Notes under the pieces: model-generated
The model's database searches: none
Seen by the model: only the letters and a program-made list of their open reading frames with translations
What the model was told of the DNA's origin: nothing
DNA from: Brevundimonas sp. UBA6550
GTDB taxonomy: Bacteria > Pseudomonadota > Alphaproteobacteria > Caulobacterales > Caulobacteraceae
Direction of reading: 5' to 3'
Length of the DNA stretch: 64,000 nucleotides
Assembly (NCBI RefSeq): GCF_002434505.1
Contig: NZ_DJKE01000008.1
Location: forward strand, 100,562-164,561
Shown here: positions 54,219 through 63,897 of the stretch, in pieces
Numbering within the stretch: the stretch's first letter is position 1
How the letters are laid out: each line of letters opens with the position of its first letter
Translations under genes and position numbers: made by a program

Positions 54219-55223
54219 TTAGCGCGCGGCGCGCGCCGCCGCCATCTCCGAAGCCAGACGGATGGCGGCGATCAGGCTGTCGGGGCGCGCGACGCCCTTG
54301 CCCGCGATGTCGAACCCGGTGCCGTGGTCGGGCGAGGTGCGGATGACGGGCAGGCCCAACGACACGTTCACGCCGCCCCAGAAGTCCAGCGTCTTGACCG
54401 GGATCAGCGCCTGATCGTGATACATGCAGATGGCGGCGTCATAGGTGGCGCGCGCCGCGTCGTGGAACAGGGTGTCGGCCGGCCTGGGATCGGTGATGTC
54501 GACGCCCTCTGCGCGCAGCTGTTCAGCGACCGGGATCAGAATGTCCATCTCCTGAAGACCCAGGGCGCCGCCTTCGCCCGCATGGGGGTTGAGCGCCGCC
54601 ATGGCCAGACGCGGGCGGGCGATGGCGAAGTCGCGCTTCAGGCTTTCATCGACGACACGGGCGGTGCGGGCCACGCGCTCGGCCGCGACGAGTTCCGGCA
54701 CCTGGTCCAGAGCGACGTGGATGGTCACCAGACAGGCGCGCAAGTCTCGCGCCGTCAGCATCATCACTGGGCCGCGCGTTCCCTGATAGGGGGCGTCGGC
54801 GGTCAGTTCGGCGATGAACTCGGTATGGCCTGGAAAGCGGAAGCCCGAGGCGTACATTGGCGCCTTGGCGATGGGGGCGGTGACGACGCCGGAGGCTTCG
54901 CCGGACAGGGCGAAACTGACCGCCTCCTCGATGCCGTCCGCGACAGCCAGGGCGTTGGCGGGATCGGGGCGACCGACCTCGACCGGGGCGGGCAGGGGTC
55001 TGTGAATGACGGGCAGGGCGCGGGCGAAGCGGTCGGCCGCGTCGCCGGGCGTGCTGACTTCCACCACCGGCACGTCCTGCGCGCGCATCAGGTCGGCGTC
55101 GCCGATGACGGCGAAGGCCAGCGGTTCGTGTCTCAGGGCAGTCCAGGCGGCGGCGACGATCTCCGGCCCGACGCCGGCGGGCTCGCCCAGCGTCAGGACC
55201 AGAGGCGCGACCGATCCGGTCAC
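54219..55223 (-). CDS. pdxA: 4-hydroxythreonine-4-phosphate dehydrogenase
   Basis: A 334-residue enzyme of the pyridoxal phosphate pathway. Motifs: TLGEPAGVGPEIV (10-22), GVVTAPIAKAPMYASGFRFPGHTEF with metal-binding His, LNPHAGEGG and MYHDQALIPVKTL. It overlaps the surA stop by 4 nt, as expected for the conserved surA-pdxA-rsmA operon. Confidence 0.97.
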   Translation of the reverse strand: MTGSVAPLVLTLGEPAGVGPEIVAAAWTALRHEPLAFAVIGDADLMRAQDVPVVEVSTPGDAADRFARALPVIHRPLPAPVEVGRPDPANALAVADGIEEAVSFALSGEASGVVTAPIAKAPMYASGFRFPGHTEFIAELTADAPYQGTRGPVMMLTARDLRACLVTIHVALDQVPELVAAERVARTARVVDESLKRDFAIARPRLAMAALNPHAGEGGALGLQEMDILIPVAEQLRAEGVDITDPRPADTLFHDAARATYDAAICMYHDQALIPVKTLDFWGGVNVSLGLPVIRTSPDHGTGFDIAGKGVARPDSLIAAIRLASEMAAARAAR

Positions 55224-56605
55224 TTGAACTCGATCAGGGCGTCGCTGCGCAGGTCGCGCAGATAGCGCCGCTCCAGAACCTGAAGGTTCTGCGCCCGCAG
55301 GCGGTTTTCGACCTGCTGGCGGCTGGGGGCCTCGGGGCCGCCGACGCGACGGCCGCAGACGGCGACCAGGTGCAGACCCAGGGGCGTTCGGATCGGGGTG
55401 GAGACGGCGCCAAGCTCGCCGGTGCGGGCGAACTGCTGGAACTGGGGCGCCAGGTTGGCCACGTCCGATTCGCCCAGGTCCGCGCCGATCACGCCCTCGG
55501 TAGCGCGAGCCTGCGACAGGATGTTGTCGCAGGTCAGGCCCGCGCGCATGGCCTGAAGCTTCTGAGTGGCGGCGGTTACGTCCGCTTCGGACGCGGTCTC
55601 GGGCAGTTCGACCATGACCTGACGCAGCGAAACCAGGCTGGTCGAGGCGCCGTCGCGCTTGTCGCGCAGATAAAGGATATAGACCCCGCCATCGACGACG
55701 ATGGGGTTGGACAACTGGCCGGGTTGAAGCTGATCGACCACGGTCTGGACGGCGGGCTGCAGCGAATCACGCACCACCCAGCCCGCGTCGCCCGGCACCC
55801 TCGCGTTGGCGGACGGCGCCGAGGAAAACTGCTGGGCCACGGCCTGGAAGGGCGCGCCCTGAATGATCTGCTGCACCAGTTGGCGCGCGCCGTTCAGCGC
55901 GGCCTGCGGTCCGCCCACGCGGGCGGCGTCGATATAGATTTCGCCCAGCAGGAACTGGGGCTTGGAGGCCGCCTCGTTCAGGCGGCGCAGTTCCTGATCG
56001 ACCTGCAGGCTGCTGGCGCGGGCGCGGCTGTTGAAACGACCGGGGACCAACTGGCTCCAGCCGATCTGGGTGCGCAGGTTCTCGCGGAAGGCGGCGGGCT
56101 GAATGCCGCCCTGTTGCAGGAACTGCAGATAGTTGGCGGGCGTGGTGCCGGCGGCGCGGGCCATCTCGGCGATTTCCTGATCCACCTCTTCGTCGGTGAC
56201 CTTCAGGCTCTCGAACTTGGCCATCTCCTGAACCTTCAGGCGGTCCTCGATCAGGGCGTTCAGCGCCGCCTGCTGGATCGCGGGCAGGTTCTGTTCGGTC
56301 GGTTGAACCTGAGACGAGGCGATCAGCATCAGCATCCGCTGGCGCAGATCATAGCCGGTGATGATCTTGTCGTTGACGGTGGCGACGATGCCGTCGGCCA
56401 TTTCGAACTGAGGTTCGGCGCGCGCGGTCGTGGGGGCTTCCTCGGCCGCCGGATTGGGCGCGCCGGCGGCGACGCCTTGGCCCGGCGTCTGAGCCGGAGG
56501 CTGGGCGGACCCTTGCGGGCGGGCCGGGGCCGTCTGGCCATGGGCCGAACCGGCGAGCAGGAGCGCCGCGAGCGCAGCCCCCGTCGAATAACGCATCAAA
56601 CCCAT
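55220..56605 (-). CDS. surA: SurA-type periplasmic peptidyl-prolyl isomerase/chaperone
   Basis: A 461-residue protein with a signal peptide (cleavage after GSAHGQ, about 24), a Pro/Ala-rich linker, a SurA N-terminal helical domain (about 70-200, DGIVATVNDKIITGYDLRQRM) and parvulin-type PPIase regions (about 215-320 and 330-430). It escorts outer-membrane proteins including LptD, encoded just upstream. AGGA lies 6 nt before ATG 56605. Confidence 0.93.
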   Translation of the reverse strand: MGLMRYSTGAALAALLLAGSAHGQTAPARPQGSAQPPAQTPGQGVAAGAPNPAAEEAPTTARAEPQFEMADGIVATVNDKIITGYDLRQRMLMLIASSQVQPTEQNLPAIQQAALNALIEDRLKVQEMAKFESLKVTDEEVDQEIAEMARAAGTTPANYLQFLQQGGIQPAAFRENLRTQIGWSQLVPGRFNSRARASSLQVDQELRRLNEAASKPQFLLGEIYIDAARVGGPQAALNGARQLVQQIIQGAPFQAVAQQFSSAPSANARVPGDAGWVVRDSLQPAVQTVVDQLQPGQLSNPIVVDGGVYILYLRDKRDGASTSLVSLRQVMVELPETASEADVTAATQKLQAMRAGLTCDNILSQARATEGVIGADLGESDVANLAPQFQQFARTGELGAVSTPIRTPLGLHLVAVCGRRVGGPEAPSRQQVENRLRAQNLQVLERRYLRDLRSDALIEFK

Positions 56606-56677
56606 TGCTCGTCCTGATTCCTCACAGCGGTCCGCCAGCCAGACGGGCAGGCGGTCGCGCCCCGTAAAGCGTCATGC

Positions 56678-59143
56678 TCAACGCATGTCGCCCTGTCCAT
56701 AACCTGAACCTCCGAAAGTGGCGAGGTTTAGGCGCACATAGATGCCTTCGGACGGTCCGCCCGGCCGGGCGCGGGTGTTGTCGCGGCGATAGCCCAGTTC
56801 GAACCGGAGGCAGTCGTCGTCGAACAGCAGGCCGACTTCGGACCGGGTGATCTCGTTCTCGTCCAGATCGGCGATGCCGGCGACGGTGAAGCCCCAGTTG
56901 CGATACAGGAACTGCTGGCCCGCCAGTTGAACGAACTCGTAGTTCCGGTTCAACGGGCCGTCGACCGGGTTGGACTGATCCAGGATATAGCTGACGGTGG
57001 CCAGGTTGCGCCGTCCCCAGCGACCATCCAGCGCCGCCTCCGCCCGGCGAACCTCGCCCGATCCGTCCACGGTGGCGTGGAACCAGCTGCGGATCCGGTC
57101 CGACGGCGAGAAGTCGCCCTGAACCACCCAGTCGGAGGTTTCGGACGCCAGCCCCGTGGGATCGTAGAGACGCGCCGGCGCGTCGGGGATGGAAGTCCTG
57201 AAATCGTCCTGCTGCTGGAAGCGATAGCTGCGGCCGATGAACAGGCTGGCCTTTCGTCCCTCGGACCAGCGGATCGTGGCGCGACCGCCGGCGGTCAGAC
57301 GCGCCCCGCCTTCCAGCAGGTCGTAGCCGGAGAAGCGGTCCATGCGGAACAGGGACGATTCGTCCAGCTCCAGGACCTGGGCGTCCTCGATCGGAATGCG
57401 CGGGTCCAGATTGACCTTGTTGGACACCGAGAACTGGCCGACCGGCTCCAGGATGATGTCGGCGTCGCCGGCGCGTTTGATCAGCGGATAGGTCACGTCC
57501 ACCCCGGCGCTGAGGCGAGAGCGGCTGATCGTGGCGTCGCTGTCGATCCCCATCATCGGCGGCAGGTTCGACATGGAATAGAGATCGACGCGGGTGTCCA
57601 CGAACGGCTCGACCCGCACGCCGATCGGCAGGATGACAGTGCGCCGCCATTCCAGCTGGCCGGTGATGCGGCGGCTGTCCACGCCGGTGAGGCCAGCGGT
57701 GACCGGCGGCACGATCTCGGGGTTCAGGATCGGCGCGCCGACGAAGCTGTCGCGATAGAGCGACACCGCCGAGCCCTTCAGCCGAAGCCGGCCGCCCATG
57801 ACCAGCTCATGCGGTTCCCACCGGGCGTCGATCAGGGGCGCGACCAGGGGCAGGGTGTGGTCGTCCTCGAACACCTTGAACCCGGCCGGGTCGCGGAAAT
57901 CGGTGGCGGCGAAGGCGGGGTCAAGCCGCAGGCTCTGGATCGAGAAGGCGGCGACCGACACATAGGAGCGGTCGGTCTGATGCTCGGCGTAGATCTGGCT
58001 GATCAGGCGGCGCCGGTCGCCGTAATAGAGACCGTTGTCCTGATAGGGAGAGCGCACGTCGTAGCGGTCGAACAGCGTCTTGTCCGAGGTCCGTTCGGCC
58101 GTGAAGCCGAAGCGCCAGGGACCATCGGGATCGAACTCGCCATGCGACAGCAGATAGCTGCGGTTCTCACGGTCGCCGAAACGGACGTTACTTTCCAGCC
58201 GGCCGTCGCCGTCGATGTCGAAGTCGCCGAAGTTGCGCTCGTTGGTATAGCCGCCGCGCGCCACGATCATCCCGTTGGCGAATCGGCGCCGCCATTGCAG
58301 ATTCAGCAGCGGGGCGACCTTGGTGTTGATCTGCGGGCTGATCAGCCAGTCTTCGGACGGGGAGACGACGTGCAGATAGGGAACCTCCACCGACACGCCC
58401 CGGCCCTCGTCGAAGTTGACGATGGGCACCAGCACGCCGGACGCCCGTTCGACCGAAGGATCGGGGTGGGCGAAGAAGGGCGTGTAGAAGACCGGCAAGG
58501 GGCCGATGTAGAAGACGGCGTTCCGATACAGGATGGCGCGAAGCTGCTCGTCCTGAACCACGCGCTCGGCCTGGATCGAGATGGTGGGACGGCGCGGCCC
58601 GTTCTCGTCGCAGATCGGGCAGGGGGTGAACCGGGCGTAGTTCAACTCGTTGACGTTCGCGCTGCGGCGCACGGCCGTGGCGGCCATCAGGCTGGCGCCA
58701 TTGGGCAGGCGGGTGGCGAAATCCACGGCGACGCCGGTGGTCAGGTTCTGGTCCAGCTCCAGACGGCTGGCGTAGACGACCGTGCCGTTCGGGGCGATGG
58801 CCTCGACATCGCCCTGGCCCGTCGCCGAACCGGCGTTCAGATCGTAGGACAGGCTTTCGCCGCGCAGCACATGGCCGCGCGTGCGCACATAGGCGCGGTT
58901 CTCGGGCGTGCCGTTGACCACGATTGAGTCGCCGACCCGCTGGGCGTTGTCGGCATCCACATAGACGGCGTTCGGCGCCAGACCGTCGGACGGCGCGGCC
59001 ACCTGCACCGCAGGCGGGGCGGACCGCGCGTCGGACTGAGCGAGGGCCGGCGTGGCCAGGGGCGCGCAGGCGACCAAGGCGGCGCCGGCGAGAAGCCTTG
59101 CTCTGAAAGCGTTGCGGCGCCGATCGTGGCGATCACCCTGCAT
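56678..59143 (-). CDS. lptD: LPS-assembly outer-membrane protein LptD
   Basis: An 821-residue protein with a signal peptide (cleavage near ALAQ, about 36), a periplasmic OstA/LptA-like N-terminal domain (about 60-190, DNAQRVGDSIVVNG, LRGESLSYDLNAG) and a long beta barrel (about 230-821). Cys in FTPCPICDENG may form the disulfide that gates LptD maturation. It inserts LPS in the outer leaflet. Lies between lptG and surA. Confidence 0.95.
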   Translation of the reverse strand: MQGDRHDRRRNAFRARLLAGAALVACAPLATPALAQSDARSAPPAVQVAAPSDGLAPNAVYVDADNAQRVGDSIVVNGTPENRAYVRTRGHVLRGESLSYDLNAGSATGQGDVEAIAPNGTVVYASRLELDQNLTTGVAVDFATRLPNGASLMAATAVRRSANVNELNYARFTPCPICDENGPRRPTISIQAERVVQDEQLRAILYRNAVFYIGPLPVFYTPFFAHPDPSVERASGVLVPIVNFDEGRGVSVEVPYLHVVSPSEDWLISPQINTKVAPLLNLQWRRRFANGMIVARGGYTNERNFGDFDIDGDGRLESNVRFGDRENRSYLLSHGEFDPDGPWRFGFTAERTSDKTLFDRYDVRSPYQDNGLYYGDRRRLISQIYAEHQTDRSYVSVAAFSIQSLRLDPAFAATDFRDPAGFKVFEDDHTLPLVAPLIDARWEPHELVMGGRLRLKGSAVSLYRDSFVGAPILNPEIVPPVTAGLTGVDSRRITGQLEWRRTVILPIGVRVEPFVDTRVDLYSMSNLPPMMGIDSDATISRSRLSAGVDVTYPLIKRAGDADIILEPVGQFSVSNKVNLDPRIPIEDAQVLELDESSLFRMDRFSGYDLLEGGARLTAGGRATIRWSEGRKASLFIGRSYRFQQQDDFRTSIPDAPARLYDPTGLASETSDWVVQGDFSPSDRIRSWFHATVDGSGEVRRAEAALDGRWGRRNLATVSYILDQSNPVDGPLNRNYEFVQLAGQQFLYRNWGFTVAGIADLDENEITRSEVGLLFDDDCLRFELGYRRDNTRARPGGPSEGIYVRLNLATFGGSGYGQGDMR

Positions 59144-59176
59144 AGGCCATCCGTATTCTGAGAAGCGAGCGCCCGA

Positions 59177-60328
59177 TTAGCCGTCTTCGGTATAGAACAG
59201 CAAGGTAAAGGCTGCGAGCGCCGTCAGAACGGGCGGGAGCCACGCGGCGACGAAGGGCGCCACGACCTCGGCCGATCCCATGGCCGAAGAGAACTGGTTC
59301 AGGAAGAAGAAGGCGAAGCCCAGCACCACGGCCGCCGCGCTCATCCGCGCCAGGTCGCCTAGCCGCATCAGACGCAGCGAGAAGGCGGCGGCCAGGATCG
59401 ACATGGCGGCGAACACCAATGGCGTGGCCAAAAGCTGCTGGAAGCGCAGTCGATAGGCGGTGGAGGTGAAGCCCGCGTTCTCGATCCGGCTGATCTGGTT
59501 GGGCAGGGACCAGAAGGGGGTCGACTGCGGTCGGGCGAACCGTTCGAACGCCTCCTCGTCGGCCAGGCTGGAGACCAGGGTCAGGCTGGAATAGCTGACC
59601 GCGCGCTGGCCGATCTGGGCGCCGACCGCATCGGTCAGCCGCCAGCTGCCGGCGTTCAAGGACGCGGACTTGGCGTCGATCCGCTCCGAGAAGGTGCGGC
59701 CGCCGCCGGGCGCGGTGGTGTAGATGAAGAAGCTGACGTTCAGCAGGCGCGCATTGGCGCGGTCCTGGCGGCCGGCGCGAATGATCATCTGGCGCTGGTC
59801 GTCGCCTTCGCGCAGCCAGATCGCCGCGTTCGGATCGCCGCCGGGCGCCGTTCCCGAGATGCGGGCGCGCTCGCGCTGCCACAGCCCGTCGCCGGCCGAG
59901 GCCAGAGGCCCCAGGACCGTGACCGTCAGCACGCCCAGCACGAAGGCCATCCCGGCCGCCGGCAACACGAACCGCCAGGCCGATACGCCCGCCGCGCGCA
60001 TGGCGATCAGCTCGCTTCGCCGGTTCAGGCCGATGAAGGCCGACAGGGTGCCGAACAGGAACACGAACGGCATCAGCTGCAAAATCACCGAGGGCGACTT
60101 CAGCAGCACCAGACCGAAGATACGCACCGCCGACAGGTCCTGATCCGACCCCAGGCCACGCGAAACCTCCACGAAGTCGATCAGCATGACCAGGGCGGCG
60201 ATCACCGCCAGCGAGACGGCCAGCGACTTCGACTGCTGCACCAACACATAGCGCTCGATGACGCCCAGGCGCGGGATGTGCGGAGAACGACGGACGGGCG
60301 CGGTCGAACGCGGGGTGACGGCGGTCAT
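59177..60328 (-). CDS. lptG: LPS export permease LptG
   Basis: A 383-residue YjgP/YjgQ permease with helices at about 30-55, 75-95 and 120-145, a periplasmic beta-jellyroll (about 150-270) and three C-terminal helices (about 290-383). The coupling segment with IGLNRRSELIAMRAAGVS (about 113-130) contacts the LptB ATPase. Overlaps lptF by 4 nt. It heads toward lptD in the same transcript. Confidence 0.95.
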   Translation of the reverse strand: MTAVTPRSTAPVRRSPHIPRLGVIERYVLVQQSKSLAVSLAVIAALVMLIDFVEVSRGLGSDQDLSAVRIFGLVLLKSPSVILQLMPFVFLFGTLSAFIGLNRRSELIAMRAAGVSAWRFVLPAAGMAFVLGVLTVTVLGPLASAGDGLWQRERARISGTAPGGDPNAAIWLREGDDQRQMIIRAGRQDRANARLLNVSFFIYTTAPGGGRTFSERIDAKSASLNAGSWRLTDAVGAQIGQRAVSYSSLTLVSSLADEEAFERFARPQSTPFWSLPNQISRIENAGFTSTAYRLRFQQLLATPLVFAAMSILAAAFSLRLMRLGDLARMSAAAVVLGFAFFFLNQFSSAMGSAEVVAPFVAAWLPPVLTALAAFTLLFYTEDG

Positions 60329-61461
60329 GCGAACCTCGCCTTCAGATCGCGCAGGACGCGGGCGCTGCGGCTGCGGCGCGGCTTCAGGGCGCGGAAGAGG
60401 ACCCGCAGGGATACGGCGACGGCGACGATCGGCACGACATACTGCAGCACGTTCAGGCTGCCGTTCCAGGCGCTGCCGGCGACCAGGCCATAGCCGATCA
60501 CGCGCAGCAGCAGGAACAGGCCCGCGGCCTTGGCGATCCGCAGGGTATAGCCGGTGCGGCTGAACGATCCGCCCAGAATGGCCGATAGCGCAAGCGCCAT
60601 GGCGACCAGGGCGTAGAGGGGCGAGGACAGGCGCGAATGGGCCTCGGCCAACAGTTCGCCGCGCGTGCCAGCGACCTCCACGATCTTGGCCGTGGGGTTC
60701 AGCAACTGCCGCAGATAAAGGTCGGTGGGCTTGAAGCGCAGGGTGTCGGTCACGCCGACGAACGGCGCCAGGGAGAAGTCGTAGCGACCGAACGACAGGG
60801 TCTCCAGCACCCCGCCCGACGAATAGCGCTGTGCCGAGCCGTCGATCATGGTCAAGACCGGCGTGCCGGCGGCGTCACGGCTGAACCGCGCCTCTGCGGC
60901 GTTCCAGGTGGTCACCTTGTCCTTGTCGTCCAGATAGACGAACAGGTTTTTCAGCAGGCCGTTCTGCTCGATCTGCTGCACATAGACGGTCAGGCCGTCA
61001 GGCCCCTGAACGAACTGCCCCTCTTCGACCAGCAGGGCGGCCAGATCGGTGCGGATGTCGAACGCCTGGCGTCGCGCCTCCTGCTGCGCCCACGGCAGCA
61101 GGAAGACATTGACCAGCAGGGTGACCAGGGCGACCAGCACGGCGATGCGGGCGGCGGGGGAGATCACCTGCCACCGGGTCATGCCGCCCGCGAAGCTGGC
61201 CGTCAGCTCCTGCTCCCGCTGCAGGCGGGTCAGGGCGATCAGGGCGCCGACGAACAGGCCGATGGGCAGAATCACCGCCAGCAGCTGCGGCAGGGCCAGC
61301 AGCGTCAGCTTGACCATGATCCACACGCTCTGGCCCCGCTCCACGATGACCTGGAGTTGGTCGAGGCTCTGGCTCAGAATTCCGATTCCCGCCAGCGCCG
61401 CGCAGGCGGCGACCACCGGGAAGAGGATTTGGCGGAAAAGGTATCTTTGAATCAGGTTCAT
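60325..61461 (-). CDS. lptF: LPS export permease LptF
   Basis: A 378-residue partner of LptG: MNLIQRYLFRQILFPVVAAC start, coupling helix ALTRLQREQELTASFAGG (about 83-100), a periplasmic jellyroll (about 135-260) and three C-terminal helices. The ATG at 61461 is the conserved start; the frame stretches upstream into the antisense of pepA. First gene of the lptF-lptG-lptD-surA-pdxA-rsmA run and divergent from pepA. Confidence 0.95.
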   Translation of the reverse strand: MNLIQRYLFRQILFPVVAACAALAGIGILSQSLDQLQVIVERGQSVWIMVKLTLLALPQLLAVILPIGLFVGALIALTRLQREQELTASFAGGMTRWQVISPAARIAVLVALVTLLVNVFLLPWAQQEARRQAFDIRTDLAALLVEEGQFVQGPDGLTVYVQQIEQNGLLKNLFVYLDDKDKVTTWNAAEARFSRDAAGTPVLTMIDGSAQRYSSGGVLETLSFGRYDFSLAPFVGVTDTLRFKPTDLYLRQLLNPTAKIVEVAGTRGELLAEAHSRLSSPLYALVAMALALSAILGGSFSRTGYTLRIAKAAGLFLLLRVIGYGLVAGSAWNGSLNVLQYVVPIVAVAVSLRVLFRALKPRRSRSARVLRDLKARFA

Positions 61462-61603
61462 GGGCGGATGGACTTCGCCCGGTTGCAGGCGGCGACATTG
61501 AGGCGCATCTAGTAGCACATCACGGCGCGTCGGCGACAAGCGGACGCGCCATTGTCTTTTAGTCTTTGCAGACGCCGGGTGGGGCCTGGCTGGAGTTGGT
61601 TGA

Positions 61604-63079
61604 ATGAAGATCGAATTCGTCGCCGCCGTGGACGCCGCCGAGATTGTCGCGGTTCCGGTATTCGAAGAGCGCGCCCTGACCTCGGCCGGTTCGGCGCTGG
61701 ACGGCAAGGCGGGCGGCGCCCTGACCAAGGCGATGACGAAGGGCCGCTTCACCGGCAAGGCGGGCCAGAGCCTGCTGATCGCCGCCCCGACGGGCGTGGA
61801 CGCGGATTCGGTCCTGCTGATCGGCGCGGGCGACAAGGCCAAGCTGGACGATCTGGCGGTCGAGGCCTTCGGCGGTTCGGCCTATGCGGCGGTCAAGCTG
61901 TCGGGCGCCGAGGTGCTGACCATGGACGCCTCTGACCTGACGCCCGAGCAGGCGGCGCGCGCCGGCTTCGCCGCGCGTCTGGCGGCCTATCGCTTCGACA
62001 AATATCGCACCACGCAAAAGGCCGACAAGATTCCGTCCATCACGGCGGTTCGCGTCGTCACCTCCGACCTGCGCGCCGCCGAGGCGGCGCTGGAGCCGTT
62101 GTCGGCCGTGGCGGACGGCGTGATCTTCGCCCGCGACCTGGTGTCGGAACCCGCCAACGTCCTCTATCCGGCCGAGTTCGCCAAGCGCGTCAAGGCGCTG
62201 GAAAGCCTGGGCCTGGAGGTCGAGATTCTGGGCGAGGCCGAGATGGAGAAGCTGGGCATGCGCACCCTGCTGGGCGTCGGCCAGGGCAGCCGTCGCGAAA
62301 GCCAGCTGGCCGTGATCCAGTGGAAGGGCGGCGAGGCGGGCGGTCAGCCCATCGCCTTCGTCGGCAAGGGCGTCTGCTTCGACACCGGCGGCATCTCCAT
62401 CAAGCCGGCCGACGGCATGGAGGACATGAAGTGGGACATGGGCGGCGCGGCCGCCGTGACCGGAACCATGATCGCCTTGGCCGGCCGCAAGGCCAAGGTC
62501 AACGCCGTGGGCGTTCTGGGCCTGGTCGAGAACATGCCGGACGGCAACGCCCAGCGTCCGGGCGACGTGGTGGTGTCCATGTCGGGCCAGACGGTCGAGG
62601 TCATCAACACAGACGCCGAGGGCCGCCTCGTGCTGGCCGACGCGCTCTGGTACACGCAGGAGCGTTTCAAGCCCAAGTTCATGATCGACCTGGCCACCCT
62701 GACGGGCGCCATGATCGTGGCCCTGGGCCTGGATTACGCCGGCGTCTTCTCCAACTCCGACGACGTGGCCGATCCGATCCTGGCGGCGGCCAAGAAGGTG
62801 GGCGAGAACTTTTGGCGGATGCCGATCCCGGCCATCTACGAACAGCACATCGATTCCAAGATCGCCGACGTGAAGAACACCGGCAACGGTCGCGCCGGCG
62901 GTTCGATCACCGCCGCCCTGTTCCTGCAACGCTTCACCAACGGCGTGCCGTGGGCGCACCTGGACATCGCCCCGACCGCCTGGGCCAACAAGAGCCCCAA
63001 CCCCACCGTGCCCGAGGGCGGCGTCGGCTTCGCCGTACGCACCCTGGACCGTATGGTGGCCGACACCTACGAAGCCTGA
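61604..63079 (+). CDS. pepA: leucyl aminopeptidase (M17)
   Basis: A 491-residue cytosolic di-metal aminopeptidase. C-terminal catalytic domain with VGKGVCFDTGGISIKPADGMEDMK region (metal Lys and Asp), the signature NTDAEGRLVLADAL and GGSITAALFLQRF. The N-terminal domain (1-160) is the usual M17 hexamer or DNA-binding part. Divergent from lptF and 21 nt ahead of holC. Confidence 0.97.
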   Translation: MKIEFVAAVDAAEIVAVPVFEERALTSAGSALDGKAGGALTKAMTKGRFTGKAGQSLLIAAPTGVDADSVLLIGAGDKAKLDDLAVEAFGGSAYAAVKLSGAEVLTMDASDLTPEQAARAGFAARLAAYRFDKYRTTQKADKIPSITAVRVVTSDLRAAEAALEPLSAVADGVIFARDLVSEPANVLYPAEFAKRVKALESLGLEVEILGEAEMEKLGMRTLLGVGQGSRRESQLAVIQWKGGEAGGQPIAFVGKGVCFDTGGISIKPADGMEDMKWDMGGAAAVTGTMIALAGRKAKVNAVGVLGLVENMPDGNAQRPGDVVVSMSGQTVEVINTDAEGRLVLADALWYTQERFKPKFMIDLATLTGAMIVALGLDYAGVFSNSDDVADPILAAAKKVGENFWRMPIPAIYEQHIDSKIADVKNTGNGRAGGSITAALFLQRFTNGVPWAHLDIAPTAWANKSPNPTVPEGGVGFAVRTLDRMVADTYEA

Positions 63080-63100
63080 TCGTCGGATAGGTAGGGCCGG

Positions 63101-63559
63101 ATGAGCGGCAAGCCCGAAATCTGGTTCTACCACCTGGAGCGGTCCACGCTGGATCAGGTGCTGCCGACCCTGCTCGAAAAGACGATCGAGCGGGGCTGGC
63201 GCGCCATGGTGAAGTCGTCGCATTCCCATCGTCTGGACGATGTGGACGAACTGCTCTGGACGTTTCGCGAAGACAGCTTCCTGCCCCATGGTCGGGCCGA
63301 CCAGCCCCATGCCGAGCGTCAGCCCGTGCTGTTGAGCGAAACGGGTGAGAACCTGAACGGCGCTCAGGCGCTGTTCATTGTCGACGATGCAGACATGGGC
63401 GCAACGGAAGGGTTCGAACGATGCTTCATAATTTTCGACGGGCGGGACGAACCGGCGCTGCAGCACGCGCGCGGGCGCTGGAAGACGCTGAAGGATCAGG
63501 GCGCCGATCTGGCCTATTGGAAACAGTCGGACGAAGGGCGCTGGGAAAAGGCGGCCTGA
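63101..63559 (+). CDS. holC: DNA polymerase III chi subunit
   Basis: A 152-residue protein with the HolC pattern: EIWFYHLERSTLDQVLPTLLEKT (6-28), LDDVDELLWTFREDSFLPHG (45-64) and PVLLSETGENLNGAQALFIVDD. Chi ties the clamp loader to SSB. The pepA-holC order is conserved in proteobacteria. Its 3' end overlaps the proposed start of the next gene. Confidence 0.95.
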   Translation: MSGKPEIWFYHLERSTLDQVLPTLLEKTIERGWRAMVKSSHSHRLDDVDELLWTFREDSFLPHGRADQPHAERQPVLLSETGENLNGAQALFIVDDADMGATEGFERCFIIFDGRDEPALQHARGRWKTLKDQGADLAYWKQSDEGRWEKAA

Positions 63560-63873
63560 TCGCGCTGGGCCTGCTGGCGGCCTGTTCGACGCCGGTGTCC
63601 GAGGCGCCGGCCCCACGCGCCGTCGAGCAGGCGCAGCTCAACCCGCCCGTCGGCAGCCGAATGCCGACCGGACAGACCGAAGACTTCTGCAAGGCCGGAG
63701 AGATGCAATATCTGGTCGGCAAGCCGCGCACCGAGATTCCGGTGCCGGTCGAGGTCGTCAATCGCCGCGTCACCTGCACCACCTGCCCGGTGCAGCAAGA
63801 TTTCTCGGCCTATCGTCTGAATATTTTCTATAATGAGCAGACCGGCGTAATCGAACAGGTTCGCTGCGGCTGA
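63517..63873 (+). CDS. I78-type peptidase inhibitor lipoprotein
   Basis: About 118 residues from a proposed TTG start; this gives METVGRRALGKGGLIALGLLAAC, a proper lipoprotein signal with lipobox LLAAC. The mature part has the I78 (PF11720) pattern: DFCKAGEMQYLVGKP, then RVTCTTCPVQQDFSAYRLNIFYNEQ and a closing VRCG. I78 members inhibit serine proteases in the envelope. The start is unusual and inside holC; ATG 63421 is also in frame but gives no signal peptide at the N terminus. Confidence 0.78.
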   Translation: METVGRRALGKGGLIALGLLAACSTPVSEAPAPRAVEQAQLNPPVGSRMPTGQTEDFCKAGEMQYLVGKPRTEIPVPVEVVNRRVTCTTCPVQQDFSAYRLNIFYNEQTGVIEQVRCG

Positions 63874-63897
63874 GCCGACTAGGAAAAGGGACGGATC

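Noticed and set aside
52452..55265. 937-codon plus-strand open frame
   Set aside because: It lies antisense to the aminotransferase, rsmA and pdxA genes, which have intact catalytic motifs. Its Gly/Gln/Arg-rich translation is typical of a GC-rich shadow frame.
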